Part shown: positions 17,955 to 27,085 of the stretch, piece by piece
How the letters are laid out: each line of letters starts with the position of its first letter
Numbering within the stretch: position 1 is the first letter of the stretch
DNA from: Chloroflexota bacterium
GTDB lineage: Bacteria; Chloroflexota; Dehalococcoidia; Lucifugimonadales; Lucifugimonadaceae
Length of the DNA: 64,000 nt
Assembly: GCA_022574675.1 (NCBI GenBank)
Contig: JACZRO010000001.1
Span: 1 to 64,000 of the forward strand
Direction of reading: 5' to 3'
Notes under the pieces: model-generated
What the model saw: the letters and a program-made list of their open reading frames with translations, nothing else
Told to the model about the DNA's origin: nothing
Database searches by the model: none
Position numbers and translations under genes: made by a program

Positions 17955-18371
17955 GTGTCCAGGCGTTTCGTCCGTTACCGATTGATCGGCATCGCTGCCG
18001 GCCTGATGCTTCTCGCAGCCGCGTGCGGCGGCGGCAGCGCTGGCGGCGACGTTCCTCCCACGCGCGATCCGTCGCTTCCGCCACACGTCGCAGACGCGGT
18101 GAACGGGGAGCGGCTGTTCAACAGCGAGAGTTGCTCGGCCTGTCACTCGACGGGGGACCGGCGCCTGACGGGCCCCGGGCTTGCGGGTATCGGCGTCGCA
18201 GCGGCAACTCGCGACCCGGCGCTCACCGCCGATCGGTACATCGAGCAGTCGATTCGGGACCCGGGCGCGTTTGTTGTGTCCGGTTACAACAACCTGATGC
18301 CGAACGCGTATGGCCGCCTTCCGCAAGATGACGTGGACGACCTGATCGCCTATCTGAAGACGCTTGAATAG
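17955..18371 (+). CDS. Monohaem cytochrome c lipoprotein
   Basis: Small exported c-type cytochrome of 138 residues. A basic hydrophobic leader ends in a lipobox LAAAC (Cys about residue 23), so the protein should be anchored to the outer face of the membrane. The haem-binding motif CSACH is at about 54-58, and the axial methionine is probably in LMPNAYG near 109-115. It starts at a GTG with CAGGAG five bases upstream. The single haem and short length suit an electron-shuttling carrier. No partner oxidase or dehydrogenase is adjacent; the molybdenum hydroxylase further along is one possible donor, but this is speculative. Confidence 0.88.
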   Translation: MSRRFVRYRLIGIAAGLMLLAAACGGGSAGGDVPPTRDPSLPPHVADAVNGERLFNSESCSACHSTGDRRLTGPGLAGIGVAAATRDPALTADRYIEQSIRDPGAFVVSGYNNLMPNAYGRLPQDDVDDLIAYLKTLE

Positions 18372-18396
18372 AGATCAGACGGACGCCGAACTACAC

Positions 18397-19803
18397 CTAC
18401 ACCGGGGGATGCAGGTTGTGGAAGTCCGTCGCCTGCTCAAAGGCGTGTCCGGCCTGCACCAGCAACTGTTCCGACAGGTGATGCCCGACAAACTGGAGAC
18501 TGAGCGGCAGGCCGTCTCCGTTCAATCCGCACGGCAGTGAGATCGTCGGCAGCCCCGAGAAATCGGCCGGCACCGTGAATCTGAAAAAGTCCCATGGATC
18601 AAGCTCTTGCTGGATCGTCCCGTACATTTCGTCCGGGGTAACGGGGCCGGCTGCCGCCCCGGTGGACGGGCAGGCGAGAAGATCGATTCCGCGCATCGTG
18701 AGGCGAAAGTCCCCGACGCACGCTGCACGGAGCACGTTGGCCTGCGCGTAATCGGAGGCGGTGCGTGACGCACCTCTCGTAAGCCACTCACGGAACCACG
18801 GACCGTATTCGTCCGACCGCGTCGGGAAGGTCTCGGCGTGGGCGGCGGCAGCCTCGGACGAACAGATCGTCTCCCAGGCTCCCAGGTACTCCCGCAGGTT
18901 GGCCGGCATCTTCACAGGAACGATCTCGGCGCCGAGACTCTCCATAACACGCACTGACTCGGCAATGGCGGTAGCGAGCCCCGGCTCCACATCCTCAGTT
19001 GCGTATTGCTCGTCAAAGCCGATCTTGAGCCCCCTCACGCCTTCACCGAGGGTCGCCGTCATGTCCGGAACCGGATGCGGAAGCGTGGTCGGGTCGTTGG
19101 CGTCCAGCCCGGCGATGGCCTGCAGGACTATTCCGGCATCGGCGGCGGAGCGTGTCATAGGGCCTATGTGATCAAGTGATTCTGCGAGCGCCATCACTCC
19201 GTATCGACTTACCCGGCCCCATGTCGGCTTGAGTCCGACATTGCCGCAAGCTGCTGAAGGGAACCGGATAGAGCCCCCTGTGTCGCTGCCCAGCGTTCCA
19301 AACGCCAGTCCGGCGGCGGCGGCGCATCCAGAGCCGCTGGACGATGCACCGGACCAGTAACTCTCCTTCCACGGATTCTCCGGGACATCCAGCCTCGGGT
19401 TGTATCCGGCCATAGCGCCTTCGGTCAGGTTCAGTTTTCCGAGCAGTACCGCGCCGGCCTCGTTGAAGCGCGTCACGACCGTTGAGTTGAAGTCCGGTAC
19501 GTTGTTGGCGAAAACGGCGCTGCCGCCCATCGTGCGCACGCCGTTGGTGGCGCACAGGTCTTTGACGGCCACAGGGATGCCGTGGAGCGGGCCGCGGTAG
19601 ACCCCGGCGGCGATCTCATCATCTGCGGCTCGCGCCTGCGCCCGGGCGCCCTGCGCCATCACCGTGGCGTACGCCTTCAATTTGCCGTCGAGCCGGTCGA
19701 TGCGATCCAGCTGTGACTCGGTAAGTTCGAGTGACGATAGCCTGCCGTCACGGATTAACGGGGCGAGTTCAGAAATCGTCTTGTAGTGAAGTTCGTCCGT
19801 CAT
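18397..19803 (-). CDS. Amidase signature family protein, copy A
   Basis: Amidase of 468 residues that hydrolyses carboxylic amides through a Ser-cisSer-Lys triad. Lys81 is in AVKDL, the cis-Ser region is SGASSSGSG at 151-159, and the nucleophile Ser178 is in DTGGSIR. AAGGAG lies six bases before the ATG. It is a close paralogue of the amidase immediately upstream (19837-21240), sharing the N-terminal MTDxLHYKTISELAP layout and an almost identical C-terminus. The codon differences between the copies are mostly synonymous there, so the duplication is old and the C-terminus is under strong constraint. The real substrate is unknown; aryl or aliphatic amides and aminoacyl amides are all possible. 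GatA is less likely because no gatB or gatC is nearby. Confidence 0.88.
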   Translation of the reverse strand: MTDELHYKTISELAPLIRDGRLSSLELTESQLDRIDRLDGKLKAYATVMAQGARAQARAADDEIAAGVYRGPLHGIPVAVKDLCATNGVRTMGGSAVFANNVPDFNSTVVTRFNEAGAVLLGKLNLTEGAMAGYNPRLDVPENPWKESYWSGASSSGSGCAAAAGLAFGTLGSDTGGSIRFPSAACGNVGLKPTWGRVSRYGVMALAESLDHIGPMTRSAADAGIVLQAIAGLDANDPTTLPHPVPDMTATLGEGVRGLKIGFDEQYATEDVEPGLATAIAESVRVMESLGAEIVPVKMPANLREYLGAWETICSSEAAAAHAETFPTRSDEYGPWFREWLTRGASRTASDYAQANVLRAACVGDFRLTMRGIDLLACPSTGAAAGPVTPDEMYGTIQQELDPWDFFRFTVPADFSGLPTISLPCGLNGDGLPLSLQFVGHHLSEQLLVQAGHAFEQATDFHNLHPPV

Positions 19804-19836
19804 GGAATGCTCCTTGGACCCCTCGTATTGGAACCT

Positions 19837-21240
19837 CTACACGGGCGGGTGCAGGTTGTGAAAGTCCGTCGCCTGCTCGAAGGCGTGACCGGCCTGCACG
19901 AGTAACTGCTCGGACAGATGGTGACCGACAAACTGGAGGCTGAGCGGCAGGCCGTTCCCGTTGAGCCCGCATGGGAGGGAGATTGTCGGGAGCCCGGCGT
20001 AGTCCGCCGGCACGGTGAATCGTGAGTGCCATATGTCGCGATCCGCTGGGATAGGTCCATACAACTCTTCCGGGGTCACCGGGTAAGCGCTGCGGTGGGA
20101 AGACGGACAGGCGAGGAGATCGATCCCTCGCATGGTGAGCCGGAGGTCTCCGACGCATGCCGCCCTGAGCACATTGGCCCGGGCGTAATCGACGGCGGTA
20201 TGTGACGCACCGTTGGCAAGCCACTGACGAAACCAGGGCCCGTACTCGTCTGAACGAGAGGGGAAGGTCTCCGCGTGGGCGGCGGCAGCCTCGGACGAAC
20301 AGATCACGGGCCACGCCGCCATGTATTCACGCAGGCGAGCGGGCATCTTCACGGGAACGATCTCGGCGCCCAGCCGCTCCATCACGCGCACGCCCTCGGC
20401 GATGGCCCCGGCAATCTCCGGTTCGAGGTCTTCGGAGGCGTACTCCTCGTCGAATCCGATTTTGAGTTCCCTGACGCCCGCATCGAGGGTCGATGTCATG
20501 TCCGGGACCGGGTCTCGCAGAGTTGTCGGGTCGTTCGTGTCGAGACCCGAAATGGCCTGAAGTACGATCCCGGCGTCGGCCGACGATCGCGTAAGCGGGC
20601 CCACATGGTCGAGCGATTGGGCGAGGTTCATCACGCCGTACCGGCTGACCCGTCCCCACGTCGGCTTCAGACCGACGGTCCCGCATGCAGCGGCCGGGTA
20701 TCGGATGGAGCCGCCGGTGTCGCTTCCCAGTGTGCCGTAGGCCAGTCCCGCAGCAGTTGCGCAACCCGACCCGCTCGATGATTGGCCGGCCCAGTGACCG
20801 TCTTTCCAGGGGTTCTCGGGGATGTCCAGCTTCGGGTTGTAGCCCCCCATCGCGCCTTCGGTCAGGTTGAGTTTGCCGAGGAGGACGGCCCCGGCATTGT
20901 TAAACCGTGTGACGACGGTAGCGTCGAAGTCCGGGACGTTGTCGGCGAAGACGGCGCTGCCACCCATCGTGCGAACACCTTCGGTAAAGCACAGGTCTTT
21001 GACTGCCACGGGGATTCCGTGGAGCGGGCCCCGGTAGTTGCCGGCCGCGATCTCTGCGTCGGCGGCCCGGGCTTGCACCCTGGCGCTGTCCGCCATCACG
21101 GTCGCGTAGGCCTTCAAACGGTCATTGAGCCGGCCAATGCGGTCCAGTTGCGATTCGGTCAACTCGACCGACGACAGCTTGCCGTCACGAATAAGCGGGG
21201 CAAGCTCCGAGATGGTCTTGTAGTGGAGGTCGTCGGTCAT
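19837..21240 (-). CDS. Amidase signature family protein, copy B
   Basis: Amidase of 467 residues, paralogous to copy A just downstream (33-base gap). The triad is intact: Lys in AVKDL near 81, cis-Ser in SGQSSSGSG near 150, and nucleophile Ser in DTGGSIR near 178. The copies differ most around residues 385-405 (SSHRSAYP here versus STGAAAGP in copy A), a region that often lines the substrate channel, so they may act on different amides. GGGAG precedes the ATG. With copy A and a third amidase upstream it forms a run of three amidases in one orientation, likely one operon. Confidence 0.88.
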   Translation of the reverse strand: MTDDLHYKTISELAPLIRDGKLSSVELTESQLDRIGRLNDRLKAYATVMADSARVQARAADAEIAAGNYRGPLHGIPVAVKDLCFTEGVRTMGGSAVFADNVPDFDATVVTRFNNAGAVLLGKLNLTEGAMGGYNPKLDIPENPWKDGHWAGQSSSGSGCATAAGLAYGTLGSDTGGSIRYPAAACGTVGLKPTWGRVSRYGVMNLAQSLDHVGPLTRSSADAGIVLQAISGLDTNDPTTLRDPVPDMTSTLDAGVRELKIGFDEEYASEDLEPEIAGAIAEGVRVMERLGAEIVPVKMPARLREYMAAWPVICSSEAAAAHAETFPSRSDEYGPWFRQWLANGASHTAVDYARANVLRAACVGDLRLTMRGIDLLACPSSHRSAYPVTPEELYGPIPADRDIWHSRFTVPADYAGLPTISLPCGLNGNGLPLSLQFVGHHLSEQLLVQAGHAFEQATDFHNLHPPV

Positions 21241-21269
21241 TTCGTACTCCCGCGGCGAAGGTCTGACGG

Positions 21270-22712
21270 CTACTCGAACCCGGCGGGCTTCTTGTCGGCC
21301 CAGGGCCGGGCGTCCTCGAACGCTTTAGACGCCGCGAGAACCGTCTCGTCATCGCCCCACCGGCCGACGATGTGAAGTCCGATCGGCAGCCCGTCGCTCG
21401 AAAACCCCGCCGGGGCGGTGGCCGCGGGATTTCCGCACATATTGAACGGGTAGGTAAAGGGCGTGAATCCCCACAGTTTGTCGGGCACGGGCTGACCGCC
21501 TATCACCTCCGGGTGCTCCCCCACTTTGAATGCGGTTGTGGCCAGAGTGGGGGTGAGCAGCAGGTCGTAATCCTTGAAGAACTCCCGCACGTAATGGCGG
21601 TAGAACTCGAGCCGGGAGTATGCGTCCCACAACTGTTCGCCGGTGATCTCCTGGCCGCCCTCCAGCCCGTCGCGGAAGTAGTCGGTTAACAACTCCCTGT
21701 GCTCCAGGAGGTCGCCGTTCACCGCGTACGTGCGGCAGCGCCAGATCGTAATAAGCAGGTCGAACATCGCTTCCGGTGAGTCGATCTTGAACCCCGGCTC
21801 CTCGACGGTCGCGCCCATCTCCTCGAACGCCTGCGCCGCACGGCCGGCGACCTCACGGACCTCCGGGTCGACCGCCACTCCGCCGATGTCCGGCGACCAC
21901 GCGATGCGCAGGCCTTTCACGCCCCGGCCAAGCGCGGCGACGAAGTCCGGCGGGTCTTCCTGGATGGTCAGGTGCTCGGCGTCCGGGTGCGGCCCGGCGA
22001 GGACCTGGAGGAGGATCGCTGCGTCCGTAACGTCTCGCGCCAGCGGGCCGACGTTTGAGTAGTTGAACCAGTGCCAGCTATCGATACCGGAGGAGTACCG
22101 GGGCACCCTGCCCTGTGTCCCTTTGATGCCGTAGATTCCGCACAGTCCGGCAGGGATGCGGATCGAACCGGCGCCGTCGCTGCCCTGCGCGAGTGGCGTG
22201 ATTCCGGCTGCGACGGACGACCCGGCGCCGCCGCTGGACGCGCCGCTCGTTCGCTCCGTGTTCCAGGGGTTCCGGCAGGCGTCGCCGAGCCGGTTCTCGT
22301 TAGTGCCGATATGCCCGAACTCGGACGTATTCGTCTTGCCGAGGATTACGGCGCCGGCGTCCTTGATGCGTGTCACGGAAAGCGAGTCGCTGTCGGCCAC
22401 GCGGTCTTTGTAGACGAGAGATCCTGAGGTGAACCGGACTCCCTTCATGGGTTCCAGGTCCTTGATGGAGGTCGGAACCCCGTGGAGAGGGCCAAGCTCG
22501 TCGCCGCGCATGACCGCCTGCTCGGCGGCCCGGGCGGTTTCCAGCGCCTGTTCCGGGATGACGGCCAGGTACGCGTTCAGTTTGTCGTTGAACCGGTCAA
22601 TCCGATCCAGCGCCGCCGCCGTGACCTCGACCGGTGACACCTCACGCGACGCGATCATCTCCCGCAAACGGTGAGCGGGCGTCCAGGCGAGTTCGTTGGT
22701 CGCGTAAGGCAA
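21270..22712 (-). CDS. Amidase signature family protein, divergent third copy
   Basis: Third amidase of the run, 480 residues, and clearly more divergent from the other two. The catalytic Lys lies in SIKDLE near 83, the cis-Ser in SGASSGGAG near 155, and the nucleophile Ser in a GAGSIR motif near 181, where the usual second glycine is alanine. It starts at a TTG with a strong GGAGGAG site about seven bases upstream. The gap to the next gene is 29 bases, consistent with an operon led by this gene. The C-terminal NMCGNPAATAP block is typical of aryl-acylamidase-like members. Substrate unknown. Confidence 0.88.
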   Translation of the reverse strand: MPYATNELAWTPAHRLREMIASREVSPVEVTAAALDRIDRFNDKLNAYLAVIPEQALETARAAEQAVMRGDELGPLHGVPTSIKDLEPMKGVRFTSGSLVYKDRVADSDSLSVTRIKDAGAVILGKTNTSEFGHIGTNENRLGDACRNPWNTERTSGASSGGAGSSVAAGITPLAQGSDGAGSIRIPAGLCGIYGIKGTQGRVPRYSSGIDSWHWFNYSNVGPLARDVTDAAILLQVLAGPHPDAEHLTIQEDPPDFVAALGRGVKGLRIAWSPDIGGVAVDPEVREVAGRAAQAFEEMGATVEEPGFKIDSPEAMFDLLITIWRCRTYAVNGDLLEHRELLTDYFRDGLEGGQEITGEQLWDAYSRLEFYRHYVREFFKDYDLLLTPTLATTAFKVGEHPEVIGGQPVPDKLWGFTPFTYPFNMCGNPAATAPAGFSSDGLPIGLHIVGRWGDDETVLAASKAFEDARPWADKKPAGFE

Positions 22713-22811
22713 GGGTCTCTCCTCCGCTGGCCGGCGCCGGTTAGCTGCGCCATTATGGCGCGCTCAGCGCCGGTAAGCCGGCGACCCCTGTCTTGAGCCG
22801 GGTTACGGGAA

Positions 22812-23687
22812 TTAGGCTGCGGCGGCGGCGGGGCGCGGCGAGTACGCCTGGCGAAGGTCGGCTTCCTGGAACTCCAGGGGCTTCTCGCCACGGGCGTAGT
22901 CGTACAGGGCGGCCTTGAAGATGCCCTCCATCGCCATCACACCTCCGATGCCGACGGCGAAAACGACCACCCCGACCGGAATTCCGATTATCGGTGAGAT
23001 GGCGCTGAAGATCGCTGTGATGAGACCGGCCACGAACAGCACGCCTATCTGGATAATCCCAAAGCCGAAGTTCGCCGTAAGTTGCCGGCCCCATGTTGCT
23101 GTGAACAGACCGGTCGACCGCTTCATCGCTTCGATCGGTCCTACCCCTTCGGTAACCAGGATGGGCACAACAAAGAAGGTGATCATCGCCCAACCGGTTG
23201 AGAGCAGCCCCGTCCCGATCTGACCCATCATGCTGCCGCGTGAACGACTCCGCAGGTACATCAAGATCAACGCAACCACGGCGGCGATAATGGCCCAGCC
23301 GAGGATGGTGTGGACATGCTTTGCCGCGTGCGATAGCCCGGAGCCAACGTTCGGATCGCCCCCTCGCAGGCGTTCCTGCGCCGCCGATATGAGCGCCGCA
23401 TTGAAGAAGATGACGATGAAATAGGCGGTGAAGAACACCGATAGGGCGAGGATTATGTCTACGGCCACGATCTGGCTCTCTTCGAGCCCGGTCGCAGTGT
23501 TGATCTTCGTCGGCTCGTTGAAGTGGTCAATAGTGCCCGTGGCGCTGCCTATCAAGAAAAACACGCCGAGGAGGATGAGGACACCGATCCCGGCCATGAT
23601 CGGGAAGAAGATCAGCTCCTTGTCCTTCATGAGGACGTGCCAGCTGGTTTTGATCAATTCAAACGTGTGGCGAAGCGTTCGGAACAT
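22812..23687 (-). CDS. DUF6159-like polytopic membrane protein
   Basis: Integral membrane protein of 291 residues resembling the DUF6159 family. The N-terminal MFRTLRHTFELIKTSW and KDKELIFFP blocks are typical, followed by five or six hydrophobic segments (about residues 30-50, 78-98, 130-146, 158-178, 196-220 and 222-245). Function is not established for the family. I placed the start at the ATG at 23687 because TATACT lies exactly six bases upstream and no Shine-Dalgarno sequence exists, so the message is probably leaderless; a GTG two codons earlier is an alternative. Confidence 0.75.
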   Translation of the reverse strand: MFRTLRHTFELIKTSWHVLMKDKELIFFPIMAGIGVLILLGVFFLIGSATGTIDHFNEPTKINTATGLEESQIVAVDIILALSVFFTAYFIVIFFNAALISAAQERLRGGDPNVGSGLSHAAKHVHTILGWAIIAAVVALILMYLRSRSRGSMMGQIGTGLLSTGWAMITFFVVPILVTEGVGPIEAMKRSTGLFTATWGRQLTANFGFGIIQIGVLFVAGLITAIFSAISPIIGIPVGVVVFAVGIGGVMAMEGIFKAALYDYARGEKPLEFQEADLRQAYSPRPAAAAA

Positions 23688-23693
23688 GCGCAC

Positions 23694-23722
23694 AGTATAC
23701 CGGCGAAGGGTTGAGTTTCGAA
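23694..23722 (-). promoter_or_regulatory. Candidate promoter for a leaderless message
   Basis: On the minus strand TATACT (23694-23699) is preceded, 17 bases earlier, by TTCGAA (23717-23722), a poor -35 match. The -10 element lies six bases from the ATG at 23687, so the transcript would begin at the start codon. Confidence 0.4.
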
Positions 23723-24076
23723 CGCGCGCTACCCGGACGGCGCGCCTTTTCCGGCTCGGCCGGCGTGGCGCCGACGGCCGATTTGACGTGTCGCGACCGC
23801 TTGATTACTCTTGCGACGTATTTCGTAGCGCTTGTGGCCGGGGGGCCGCAGTCGCCCGGGCCGGACCGCCCTTCCCTGATTGAGACGGAAGGGCAGAAGC
23901 AAACTTCGTTTCGGCCTGCACATGCGAAATACGCGGGAACGGGATTTTCGCGGCCCCTTGACGGTCGCGGCCGGGACCCGGCCAGCCTGATTGGCGAATC
24001 GGTCGGAATCGAACGCCACATTGATGACGCAACCCACGCGCGTCCCGCCAAAAGGCGCGGTGGTTGCGTGCAATCT
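23723..24076. other. Intergenic stretch without a supported gene
   Basis: This 354-base stretch lies between the divergent DUF6159 and methyltransferase genes. An open frame at 23711-24091 on the plus strand gives a low-complexity, Arg/Ala/Gly-rich product with no family features and no ribosome site, so I do not call it. I see no RNA gene. Confidence 0.5.
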
Positions 24077-24087
24077 GGAGGAAGCGT

Positions 24088-24889
24088 ATGAACCAGTCGA
24101 TCACACAGGGATTGACACAGACACAGGATCATTTCGCAGGCGTCGCGTCGGCGTACCGCGAGGCGCGCACGACCGACCTGGAGCCGATCGAGTTCATCAG
24201 CAAGCACGTCCGGCGAATGGACACCATCATTGCCGCGGACGTCGGCCGCGGGCGCGGGCCGCTACGACCTGTTGCTGCTCCGCGAGCTGGGCAGCCGTCT
24301 GCGGTTGCGTTGCGTGGACGTTACGGTCGAAATGCTCGCCGAGTTGGACGAGTATCTGCAATCCGAGGGAGTCACCGGGTACTCCACACACCTTGCCTCG
24401 GCCGATGGCCTGCCCTTCTCTGATCACGCGCTGGACTACGTCTTCACGTTCAACGCTTGCCATCACTTCGACCTGCCGGCCTTCCTGGCCGAATCAAGAC
24501 GCACGCTGCGCATCGGCGGCAGAATGTTTATCTACACCCGGACGCGGGCGCAGAACGAGCGCGGCAGCTGGGGCCGTTACTTTCCTGAGTTCGCGGAACG
24601 GGAGACTCGCCTGTACACGCTCGGGCAGATGGCGGCGGCAGTGGCGGGCACGCCGGGACTGGAGTTGACCGGGATCGAGGAGTTCCAGTACGACCGCGTG
24701 GTAGACATGGACCGGCTCGTGTTCCAGGCCGAGAATCATCACTACTCAACGTTCAAGCTATACGACCCCGACGAGTTCGAGTCGGCGATGGAACACTTCA
24801 TTAACAACGTGAAATCGGCGTGCGACGACACGGAACGGATCCCATGGCGGGACGAGAACATCATGTACGTCGTAGACCGAACGGAGTAA
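24088..24889 (+). pseudogene. SAM-dependent methyltransferase split by a +1 frameshift
   Basis: The gene opens at an ATG with GGAGGA five bases upstream and reads into the start of a class I methyltransferase. Within motif I the frame breaks: near 24238-24262 the run of G and C carries one base more than needed. The first frame ends its similarity at AADVG, and the frame one base later continues with AGAGRYDLLLLRELG, the rest of the SAM-binding glycine loop. The remaining domain is intact to residue 219 of that frame (SADGLPFSDHALDYVF, then ESRRTLRIGGRMFIYT). This is either a single-base sequencing or assembly error in a GC-rich tract or a recently broken gene. It immediately precedes two Gfo/Idh oxidoreductases, and with an intact frame it would probably belong to their operon. 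Confidence 0.75.
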
Positions 24890-24904
24890 TGCGACGGGAG
24901 CGGC

Positions 24905-26005
24905 ATGCGAGCGATGGCATCGGAACGGGTGGGCGTAGGCTTCATCGGCGCCGGGCAGATCGCAGGACTGCATGCGCTCGCATACGAGGACGATCCTAAC
25001 GGGCGACTCGTGGCCGTGGCGGACATCGCGGACGGCGTGGCGGAGCGGCGGTCGGCGGAATGGGGCGCCGGCCGCTGGTATTCGGACTACCGCGAGTTGC
25101 TGGCGGACCCGGAAATTGACGCCGTCGAGATTATTCTGCCCCACCACCTGCACCTGCCGGTGACGCTGGAGGCGCTGGCGGCGGGCAAGCATGTCTCGCT
25201 CCAGAAGCCTATGTGCCTGTCACTCGCCGAGGCGGACGAGATCGTCGCCGCCGGAGCACGCTCAGACCGCGTGTTCCGCGTGTTCGATAACTTCCGGTCG
25301 TACGAGCCGTACCGACTGGCCAGACGGCTAATCGACGAGGGCGAGATCGGCGAGCCGCTGTCGTTACGGATGAAGAACATCTCGGGCCGCGGCGTTGGCG
25401 GGTGGACGCACACGCCCGAGGCCCGCGCATGGCGGGACGACACGGCGCAAAGTGGCGGCCACCTTGCGATCCTTGACCACGGGTACCACATGGCGTCGAT
25501 CGCGATGTACCTGATGGGACCGGTCGAATCGGTCCACACCCTCTCAACGTCGGACGACGACGCACCGTTTTCAGCTGCGCCGGCCATGATCTCGCTCCGA
25601 TTTTCGGGCGGCAACCGGCTGGGCTCGTGGGAGATCGTGCGCGCGCCGGACCTACAGGTGCGGACGAAGTATTACGGTGGCGACGAATGGGTGGAGGTCA
25701 CCGGAACCCGCGGCGTGGTGTGGGTGAACCGGTGTTCCGGGAACCTGCTCGGCGTCCCGCCCGTGACGTTGTACCGCGATGGCGTGACGCGGCAGTTCAG
25801 CGACGTTGAGGCGGAGTGGGACGCCAGTTTCCGGGCCGGCGGCCGGGAGTTCACGCAAGCGATTCGTGAGGGGACGCAGCCGGAGCTGGACGCCTCCGAG
25901 GCGAGGTCGGTGCTGGCTATCTGCCTGGCAGCGCTCGACAGCAAGCGTACGGGCGGCACAATAACGCTGGCGGAGCCGGAGAACGAGGAGGTGAAGGTAT
26001 TGTGA
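24905..26005 (+). CDS. Gfo/Idh/MocA family oxidoreductase, copy 1
   Basis: NAD(P)-dependent oxidoreductase of 366 residues. The N-terminal Rossmann motif is GFIGAGQIAGLH, and the catalytic lysine is in the segment LQKPM, where the usual EKP is QKP. The C-terminal half is the alpha/beta substrate domain, with a GGHLAILDHGYH segment carrying a likely catalytic histidine. Members oxidise sugars, inositols or related polyols, but the substrate is unknown. It starts at an ATG with GGGAG four bases upstream. Its stop overlaps the GTG of a close paralogue, so the pair is probably translated as a coupled unit and may act on related substrates or as a heteromer. Confidence 0.88.
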   Translation: MRAMASERVGVGFIGAGQIAGLHALAYEDDPNGRLVAVADIADGVAERRSAEWGAGRWYSDYRELLADPEIDAVEIILPHHLHLPVTLEALAAGKHVSLQKPMCLSLAEADEIVAAGARSDRVFRVFDNFRSYEPYRLARRLIDEGEIGEPLSLRMKNISGRGVGGWTHTPEARAWRDDTAQSGGHLAILDHGYHMASIAMYLMGPVESVHTLSTSDDDAPFSAAPAMISLRFSGGNRLGSWEIVRAPDLQVRTKYYGGDEWVEVTGTRGVVWVNRCSGNLLGVPPVTLYRDGVTRQFSDVEAEWDASFRAGGREFTQAIREGTQPELDASEARSVLAICLAALDSKRTGGTITLAEPENEEVKVL

Positions 26006-27069
26006 CGGAACGCGTCAGAGTAGGGTTCATCGGCGCCGGCGCGATCTCGACGTTGCACGCGCGGGGGTATGTGGACAATCCGACCGGTGAGTTGTACGCC
26101 GTGGCCGACCCGGCGCCGGGCGTCGCGCAGGCGCGAGCGGACGAATGGGGCGCGCAGAAGGTGTATACGGACTACCGCGAGCTGCTGGCGGACCCGGACG
26201 TCGACGCCGTCGAGATCCTGCTGCCACACCACCTGCACCTGCCGATAACACTCGAGGCGCTTGAGGCGGGAAAACACGTCTCGCTACAGAAACCGATGGC
26301 GATCACCGTCGACGAGGGCCGCCAGATCGCGGCGGCCGCGGCCGGTTCCGATCTGACTTTCCGGGTGTTCGAGAATTACCGGACTTACGAGCCCTACATG
26401 CGCGCCCGGTCGATGATCGAGGCGGGCGAGATCGGCGATCCAGTCTCGATACGCATCAAGACGATCTTCGGGAAGGGCAAGGGCGGCTGGACGATGTCCG
26501 AGGAGTCGATGGAGTGGCGGCTGGACGCGGCACGCGGCGGGCCGGCCTGGATGATCCTTGACTACGGCTTCCACATCACATCCATCGTCACGTATTTCAT
26601 GGGTCCGGTTGAGACGGTCCACGCGATGGCGGACACATCTGCCGGGATCGACAGGTTCACAGGAGCGCCGTCGGTGATTTCCTGGAAGCACGAAGGGTCC
26701 GAGCGGTTCGGCAACTGGGACATGCTGACGCTGCCGGAGTTCATGGTGCGGACCTCGTACTACCCGGTCGATGAATGGCTGGAGATCACGGGTACCCGCG
26801 GCGTGGTCTGGGTGACTCACTGCACGGCAGACCTGCTGGGGCAGCCGCCGGTGATCGTGTACAGGGACGGCGAGATGCGCAGTTACAGCGACATGGTGAC
26901 GGACTGGGGCGACAGCTTTCGCCGCGGCGGGCATGTGTTCACGGGAGCGATTGCGGCCGGAACGCAGCCGGAGTTAGACGGCGAGGAGGCGGTGCACGCA
27001 CTGGCGTTCGCGCTGGCTGCGGTGAAGAGCGCAGTCGAGGGCCGCGAGGTGACGATCGCGGAGATGTGA
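26002..27069 (+). CDS. Gfo/Idh/MocA family oxidoreductase, copy 2
   Basis: Paralogue of the upstream oxidoreductase, 355 residues, with the same landmarks: GFIGAGAISTLH at the N-terminus, LQKPM for the catalytic lysine, and a DYGFHI segment for the active-site histidine. The central block DYRELLADPDVDAVEI is nearly identical to copy 1, indicating tandem duplication. Its GTG overlaps the upstream TGA, with AGGAGGTG about ten bases before. The retained QKP in both copies marks a shared subfamily. The substrate is unassigned. The following HNH gene begins 16 bases later but differs in composition, so it may not belong to the same functional unit. Confidence 0.87.
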   Translation: MTERVRVGFIGAGAISTLHARGYVDNPTGELYAVADPAPGVAQARADEWGAQKVYTDYRELLADPDVDAVEILLPHHLHLPITLEALEAGKHVSLQKPMAITVDEGRQIAAAAAGSDLTFRVFENYRTYEPYMRARSMIEAGEIGDPVSIRIKTIFGKGKGGWTMSEESMEWRLDAARGGPAWMILDYGFHITSIVTYFMGPVETVHAMADTSAGIDRFTGAPSVISWKHEGSERFGNWDMLTLPEFMVRTSYYPVDEWLEITGTRGVVWVTHCTADLLGQPPVIVYRDGEMRSYSDMVTDWGDSFRRGGHVFTGAIAAGTQPELDGEEAVHALAFALAAVKSAVEGREVTIAEM

Positions 27070-27085
27070 GGGGGTTGGCCCCAGG

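Noticed and set aside
18397-22712. GatA (Glu-tRNA amidotransferase subunit A) for the amidases
   Set aside because: No gatB or gatC nearby, three paralogues in a row, and N-termini unlike GatA.
23711-24091. Plus-strand open frame of 126 codons in the intergenic gap
   Set aside because: Low-complexity product, no ribosome site, no conserved motif, and it overlaps the ribosome site of the methyltransferase gene.
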